DNA of 64,000 nucleotides from Pseudonocardia cypriaca (GTDB taxonomy: Bacteria; Actinomycetota; Actinomycetes; Mycobacteriales; Pseudonocardiaceae). The first letter of the stretch is position 1. Each line of letters opens with the position of its first letter. The position numbers and the translations under genes were made by a program. Where the stretch lies: the NCBI RefSeq assembly GCF_006717045.1, contig NZ_VFPH01000001.1, positions 1,426,001 through 1,490,000 of the forward strand. Direction: 5' to 3'. Below are positions 60,132 through 64,000 of the stretch, in pieces. The notes under the pieces were generated by a model. It saw only the letters and a program-made list of their open reading frames with translations. It was not told the DNA's origin and did not search any database.

Positions 60132-62290
60132 GATCCCGCCGTCCCCGTGCGCTGCAGGACCAGGACCGAGCGAGCCGGCACCCGGTGCACGCCACCACCG
60201 GCCACCGTGGGCGGGTCGGCGGCCACCACGCCCGGTGCCGTGGACAGCGTGGTCACCTCACCCGCGGCGGTGTCGACCACCACCGCCCACTGCGCGCCGT
60301 ACTCCGGGCCGGGCAGTGTGACGTCGATGTCCTCGTAGTGCGCATTGAGGCACAGCAGGAACGAGTCGTCGCTGACGCGCTCGCCCCGGGTGTCGACCTC
60401 GTCCATGCCCTGACCGTTGAGGAACACGGTCACGCACTTGCCGAACCCGGAGTCCCAGTCCTGCTCGCTCATCTCCACACCCGCCGGCGTGAACCAGGCG
60501 ATGTCGGCCAGCGCGCCCGGGCGGCGGCGGCCGATGGGGCGCCCGGCGAAGAACTTGCGGCGCCGGAAGACCGGGTGGGCGTGGCGGAGCGCGGTCACAC
60601 CGGCCGTGAAGTTCACCAGCGGGGCGTTCTTGGTCGCGAGCGACCAGTCCACCCAGGAGATCTCGCTGTCCTGGCAGTAGACGTTGTTGTTGCCGCGCTG
60701 GGTGCGGCCCAGCTCGTCGCCGTGCAGCAGCATCGGCACGCCCTGGCTCAGCAGGAGCGTGGTGATGAAGTTGCGCTGCTGGCGGGCGCGCAGCGCGAGT
60801 ACGCCCTCGTCGTCGGTCGGCCCCTCGACGCCGCAGTTCCACGACCTGTTGTGGCTCTCGCCGTCGCCCCCGCCTTCGAGGTTGGCCTCGTTGTGCTTGT
60901 CGTTGTACGAGACCAGGTCGGCGAGGGTGAAGCCGTCGTGCGCCGTGACGAAGTTGATCGATGCGAACGGGCGGCGGCCGTCCTCCTGGTACAGGTCCGA
61001 GCTGCCGGTGAGCCGCGACGCGAACTCGCCGATCGTGCCCGGCTCGCCGCGCCAGAAGTCGCGGACCGTGTCGCGGTACTTGCCGTTCCACTCCGTCCAC
61101 AGCGGCGGGAAGTTGCCGACCTGGTAGCCACCCGGTCCGACGTCCCACGGCTCCGCGATCAGCTTCACCTGGCTGATCACCGGGTCCTGCTGCACGAGGT
61201 CGAAGAACACCGACAGCCGGTCGACGTCGTAGAACTCCCGGGCGAGCGTGGAGGCGAGGTCGAAGCGGAACCCGTCGACGTGCATCTCCGTGACCCAGTA
61301 CCGCAGCGAGTCCATGATCAGCTGCAGGGTGTGGGGGTTTCGCACGTTCAGCGAGTTGCCGGTGCCGGTGTAGTCCATGTAGTACCGCGGGTCGTCCTCG
61401 ACCAGGCGGTAGTAGGCGGCGTTGTCGATGCCGCGCAGCGAGAGCGTCGGGCCCATGTGGTTGCCCTCGGCCGTGTGGTTGTAGACCACGTCGAGGATCA
61501 CCTCGATGCCCGCGTCGTGCAGGTCGCGGACCATCGCCTTGAACTCCTGCACCTGGTTGCCCGCGCGGCCGGAGTTCATCGCGTAGGCGTGGTGCGGGGC
61601 CAGGTAGGCGATCGTGTTGTAGCCCCAGTAGTTGGAGAGGCCCTTCTCCTGCAGGTGGTGGTCGTTGAGGAACTCGTGCACCGGCATGAGCTCCACCGCG
61701 GTGACGCCGAGCGTCTTGAGGTGCTCGATCATCACCGGGTGCGCGAGCCCGGTGTAGGTGCCGCGCAGCTCCTCGGGGATCTCCGGGTGGGCGATCGTGA
61801 GGCCCCGCACGTGCGCCTCGTAGATCACGGTCTCGTGGTAGGGGATGCGCGGGGAGCGATCGGTTCCCCAGTCGAAGAACGGGTTGACCACCACCGACTT
61901 CGGCACGAACGGCGCGGAGTCGACGTCGTTGCGGCCCTCCGGCTGCCCGAACGGGTAGCCGAACACCGCCTCGTCCCACACCACCGGGCCGTCGAGGGCC
62001 TTCGTGTACGGGTCGATGAGCAGCTTGTTCGGGTTGCACCGCAGGCCCTGCGAGGGGTCGTAGGGCCCGTGCACCCGGTAGCCGTAGCGCTGGCCCGGCT
62101 CGACGTTGGGCAGGTATCCGTGATGGACGAAGCCGTCGACCTCGCTCAGCGGGACGCGCGTCTCCTTGCCCCGCGCGCTGAAAAGGCATAGCTCTACCTT
62201 CTCCGCGACCTCGGAGAAGATCGCGAAGTTGGTGCCGGACCCGTCATAGGTGGCACCCAGGGGGTAGGCGTGGCCCGGCCACGGCCGCAT
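60128..62290 (-). CDS. treX: Glycogen debranching enzyme
   Basis: A 720-residue GlgX/TreX isoamylase-type enzyme that cleaves alpha-1,6 branches of glycogen, supplying linear maltodextrin to TreY. An N-terminal CBM48 (PLGATYDGSGTNFAIFSEVA) precedes the barrel: ILDVVYNHTAEGNHMGPTL, HVDGFRFDLASTLAREF with the nucleophile, LIAEPWDVGPGGYQVGNFP with the acid and NFVTAHDGFTLADLVSYN. An ATG at 62290 follows GGAGGAA. It starts the treX-treY operon. Confidence 0.95.
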   Translation of the reverse strand: MRPWPGHAYPLGATYDGSGTNFAIFSEVAEKVELCLFSARGKETRVPLSEVDGFVHHGYLPNVEPGQRYGYRVHGPYDPSQGLRCNPNKLLIDPYTKALDGPVVWDEAVFGYPFGQPEGRNDVDSAPFVPKSVVVNPFFDWGTDRSPRIPYHETVIYEAHVRGLTIAHPEIPEELRGTYTGLAHPVMIEHLKTLGVTAVELMPVHEFLNDHHLQEKGLSNYWGYNTIAYLAPHHAYAMNSGRAGNQVQEFKAMVRDLHDAGIEVILDVVYNHTAEGNHMGPTLSLRGIDNAAYYRLVEDDPRYYMDYTGTGNSLNVRNPHTLQLIMDSLRYWVTEMHVDGFRFDLASTLAREFYDVDRLSVFFDLVQQDPVISQVKLIAEPWDVGPGGYQVGNFPPLWTEWNGKYRDTVRDFWRGEPGTIGEFASRLTGSSDLYQEDGRRPFASINFVTAHDGFTLADLVSYNDKHNEANLEGGGDGESHNRSWNCGVEGPTDDEGVLALRARQQRNFITTLLLSQGVPMLLHGDELGRTQRGNNNVYCQDSEISWVDWSLATKNAPLVNFTAGVTALRHAHPVFRRRKFFAGRPIGRRRPGALADIAWFTPAGVEMSEQDWDSGFGKCVTVFLNGQGMDEVDTRGERVSDDSFLLCLNAHYEDIDVTLPGPEYGAQWAVVVDTAAGEVTTLSTAPGVVAADPPTVAGGGVHRVPARSVLVLQRTGTAGS

Positions 62291-62356
62291 GTGGTTCCTC
62301 CGGCGTCTCGAGATGGACCGCCAGAGGTTACCGGTGGCACCCGGCCGCGCGCCGGG

Positions 62357-62818
62357 TCAGGCGAGGCGCGCTGGGAATCCGCCCGTCGCGACCGGGCTCC
62401 ACCGCGTCGGCGTGATCCTGATCAAGGCCTTGCCCTGTTCCTGCATCGCGCGCCGGTACTCGTCCCAGTCGGGGTGCTCACCGGAGATGCACCGGAAGTA
62501 GTCGACGAGCGGCTCCACCGCGTCGGGCAGCGTCAGCAGCTCGGCGTCGCCGTCGACCTGCACCCACGCGCCGCCGAAGTCGTCGGACAGCACGATGACC
62601 GATGCCTTGCCGTGCCGGGCGACGTTCGTCGCCTTCGCCCGCTCCGGATAGGTGGCGACCACGATGCGGCCGTCGGCGTCGATGCCCCCGGTGACCGGTG
62701 AGCCCTGCCAGCCGCCGTCCTTGCGGGGCGTGAGCAGGACCATCTTGTGGCGGCAGCGGACGAAGTCGACCAGTGCGTCGCGGTCGACGGGCGTGTTCGT
62801 GGCGATGGTCCGGACCAT
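62357..62818 (-). CDS. PPOX-class F420-dependent enzyme
   Basis: A 153-residue split-barrel flavin/F420-binding protein. Blocks: FVRCRHKMVLLTPRKDGG, GGIDADGRIVVATYPERAKATN, VIVLSDDFGGAWVQVDGDAE and GEHPDWDEYRRAMQEQGKAL. Actinobacterial members of this group bind F420 or FMN and act as oxidoreductases on unknown substrates. The ATG at 62818 is 41 bases from the divergent HIT gene, a tight shared promoter region. Confidence 0.85.
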   Translation of the reverse strand: MVRTIATNTPVDRDALVDFVRCRHKMVLLTPRKDGGWQGSPVTGGIDADGRIVVATYPERAKATNVARHGKASVIVLSDDFGGAWVQVDGDAELLTLPDAVEPLVDYFRCISGEHPDWDEYRRAMQEQGKALIRITPTRWSPVATGGFPARLA

Positions 62819-62859
62819 GGCGCCAGAGGGTAGTGCGGTCGTCGATACCCTTGCCGACA

Positions 62860-63285
62860 ATGAGCACCCTCTTCACCCGGATCATCGACGGCGAGCTGCC
62901 CGGACGTTTCGTCTGGTCGGACGACCGGGCGGTCGGTTTCCTGTCGATCAACCCGCTCGGACCGGGCCACACGCTCGTCGTGCCCCGCGCGGAGGTCGAC
63001 CACTGGGTCGACGCCGAACCGGACCTGCTGGCACACCTCATGTCCGTGTCCCACGCGGTGGGTGCGGCCGTACGCGAGGTCTGGCAGCCGCCGCGCGTCG
63101 GCCTGCTCGTCGCGGGCTTCGAGGTGCCACACCTGCACGTCCACGTGTTCCCCGCCTGGGACATGGCCGCCTTCGACTTCGCGAACGCGGCGCCGTCCGT
63201 GGAGGCGCACGAGCAGGAGGCGCACGCCGAGAAGCTGCGGTCCGCCCTCCGCGCGGCGGGGCACGGCGAGCACGTCGCCGGCTGA
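62860..63285 (+). CDS. HIT-family nucleotide hydrolase/transferase
   Basis: A 141-residue histidine-triad protein with the signature VPHLHVHVFPAW near residue 100 and the conserved FLSINPLGPGHTLVVPRAEVDH before it. HIT proteins hydrolyse adenosine 5'-phosphoramidate-type or dinucleoside polyphosphate substrates. The ATG is at 62860. The C-terminal extension is short. A standalone gene divergent from the PPOX protein. Confidence 0.92.
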   Translation: MSTLFTRIIDGELPGRFVWSDDRAVGFLSINPLGPGHTLVVPRAEVDHWVDAEPDLLAHLMSVSHAVGAAVREVWQPPRVGLLVAGFEVPHLHVHVFPAWDMAAFDFANAAPSVEAHEQEAHAEKLRSALRAAGHGEHVAG

Positions 63286-63509
63286 CACCTCCGATCAGGT
63301 CCGGGGGCCCGCGCTCGCCGGTCCCTGCCGTCGCTCTCCGTGACGAAGGTGTGCCGCTTCGCGCCCTCGGGTGACGGAGCGGAGGCGTCCTTGCGACCGT
63401 TGTGGACACCAGGCAGCATGCCGATCTAACGACACGCAGCGCACATGATCATTTACGGTGGGTAGATCGAACGGACCACCCGGCACGGGTCGAGGGGGGA
63501 AACGACCGC

Positions 63510-64000
63510 ATGGCGGGTAGCGGACTCGGCGCAGTGTTCCGCGTACCCGAGTTCCGGGTCCTGTGGGCCGCGGAGCTCTTCTCGATCGCAGGTGACCAGC
63601 TCGCGCGCGTCGCGCTGGCGGTACTCGTGTACGGCCGCACCGGCTCCGCACTCTGGGCTGCCGTCGCCTACGCCCTGACCTTCCTGCCCGCGCTGCTCGG
63701 CGGCGTCCTGCTGTCCGGTCTCGCCGACCGGTTCCGCCGCCGCGAGGTCATGATCGTCTCGGACGTCGCGCGGGCGGTGCTCGTCGCCGTGATGGCGATC
63801 CCGGACCTGCCCCTGTGGGCGCTCTGCGCCGTCCTCGTCCTCGTCGTGCTGCTCGGGTCGCCCCACACCGCGGCCCAGGGTGCGCTCTACCCCGAGGTCC
63901 TCCCGGGCGAGCTCTACGAACGCGGGCTCGCCGTACGGCAGATCACCAGCCAGACGGCACAGCTCGTCGGCTTCGCCACCGGGGGGCTGCTGGTCGCCGC
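63510..64000 (+). CDS. MFS transporter (3' end outside window)
   Basis: The first 163 codons of a major-facilitator protein. The opening FRVPEFRVLWAAELFSIAGD and the loop ADRFRRREVMIVSDVARAV between helices 2 and 3 are typical of the drug-efflux-like MFS_3/MFS_1 group. A GAGGGGGGA site is nine bases before the ATG. About five helices are visible. The 224 bases upstream (63286-63509) show no clear feature beyond the promoter region. Confidence 0.85.
   Translation, partial: MAGSGLGAVFRVPEFRVLWAAELFSIAGDQLARVALAVLVYGRTGSALWAAVAYALTFLPALLGGVLLSGLADRFRRREVMIVSDVARAVLVAVMAIPDLPLWALCAVLVLVVLLGSPHTAAQGALYPEVLPGELYERGLAVRQITSQTAQLVGFATGGLLVA

Overview
The window is high-GC, gene-dense actinobacterial chromosome, most probably from a Pseudonocardia or another Pseudonocardiaceae. 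Supporting signs are an IdeR-type regulator, mycothiol-dependent maleylpyruvate isomerase folds, F420-type oxidoreductases, a GlnA2/GlnE pair, the OtsAB-independent trehalose pathway treXYZ, a small type VII secretion (PPE/WXG-like) island with a DUF3558 lipoprotein, WhiJ-like XRE plus DUF397 genes, frequent GTG starts and many 4-base GTGA/ATGA overlaps. No rRNA, tRNA, CRISPR array or insertion sequence was seen; the content is chromosomal core and accessory metabolism.

Layout. 0-7 kb: a truncated ideR, a rhodanese, the acuC deacetylase, a GNAT/acyl-CoA-synthetase lysine acetyltransferase and class I fumarase. 7-14 kb: an orphan molybdenum hydroxylase large subunit, a Tat-exported lactonase-like lipoprotein, a fumarylpyruvate hydrolase/maleylpyruvate isomerase pair and an RNB ribonuclease. 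14-29 kb: a glutamate-cysteine ligase-like enzyme, panB, an exported TAP-type hydrolase, glnA2 and glnE. The panB-TAP-glnA2-glnE order matches mycobacteria, but about 6.7 kb (GNAT, XRE/DUF397, an MprF-like synthetase with an esterase, an ABM protein) lies between glnA2 and glnE.

29-40 kb: malate dehydrogenase, then an acetate module. DUF485 and ActP face a five-gene opposite-strand operon: a CBS/nucleotidyltransferase protein, a 59-residue membrane protein, a sensor kinase whose input domain is itself a solute:sodium-symporter fold, a stand-alone receiver, and a degenerate sensor kinase fused to a DEDDh exonuclease. Together with acuC/pat, fumarase, mdh and pyk the window is rich in acetate and central-carbon control.

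40-54 kb: a DUF418 membrane protein, TetR/hydrolase, metY with a possible leader peptide, a type VII island in which two neighbouring genes are each broken by what looks like one extra dinucleotide repeat unit, tesB, MarR/P450 with a perfect 15-bp operator, pyk, an HbpS-like protein, an F420-type enzyme, an M50 protease-like protein and MerR. 54-64 kb: a LysE exporter, treZ, a DJ-1 protein, treY-treX, a PPOX protein, a HIT protein and the start of an MFS transporter.

Between genes there is a recurrent sequence family: an 11-bp palindrome (CGCGA-N-TCGCG) spaced at exactly 22 bp, arrayed in opposed orientations, at four loci. Other convergent gene pairs are separated by unrelated, often perfect, long inverted repeats that probably act as bidirectional terminators.
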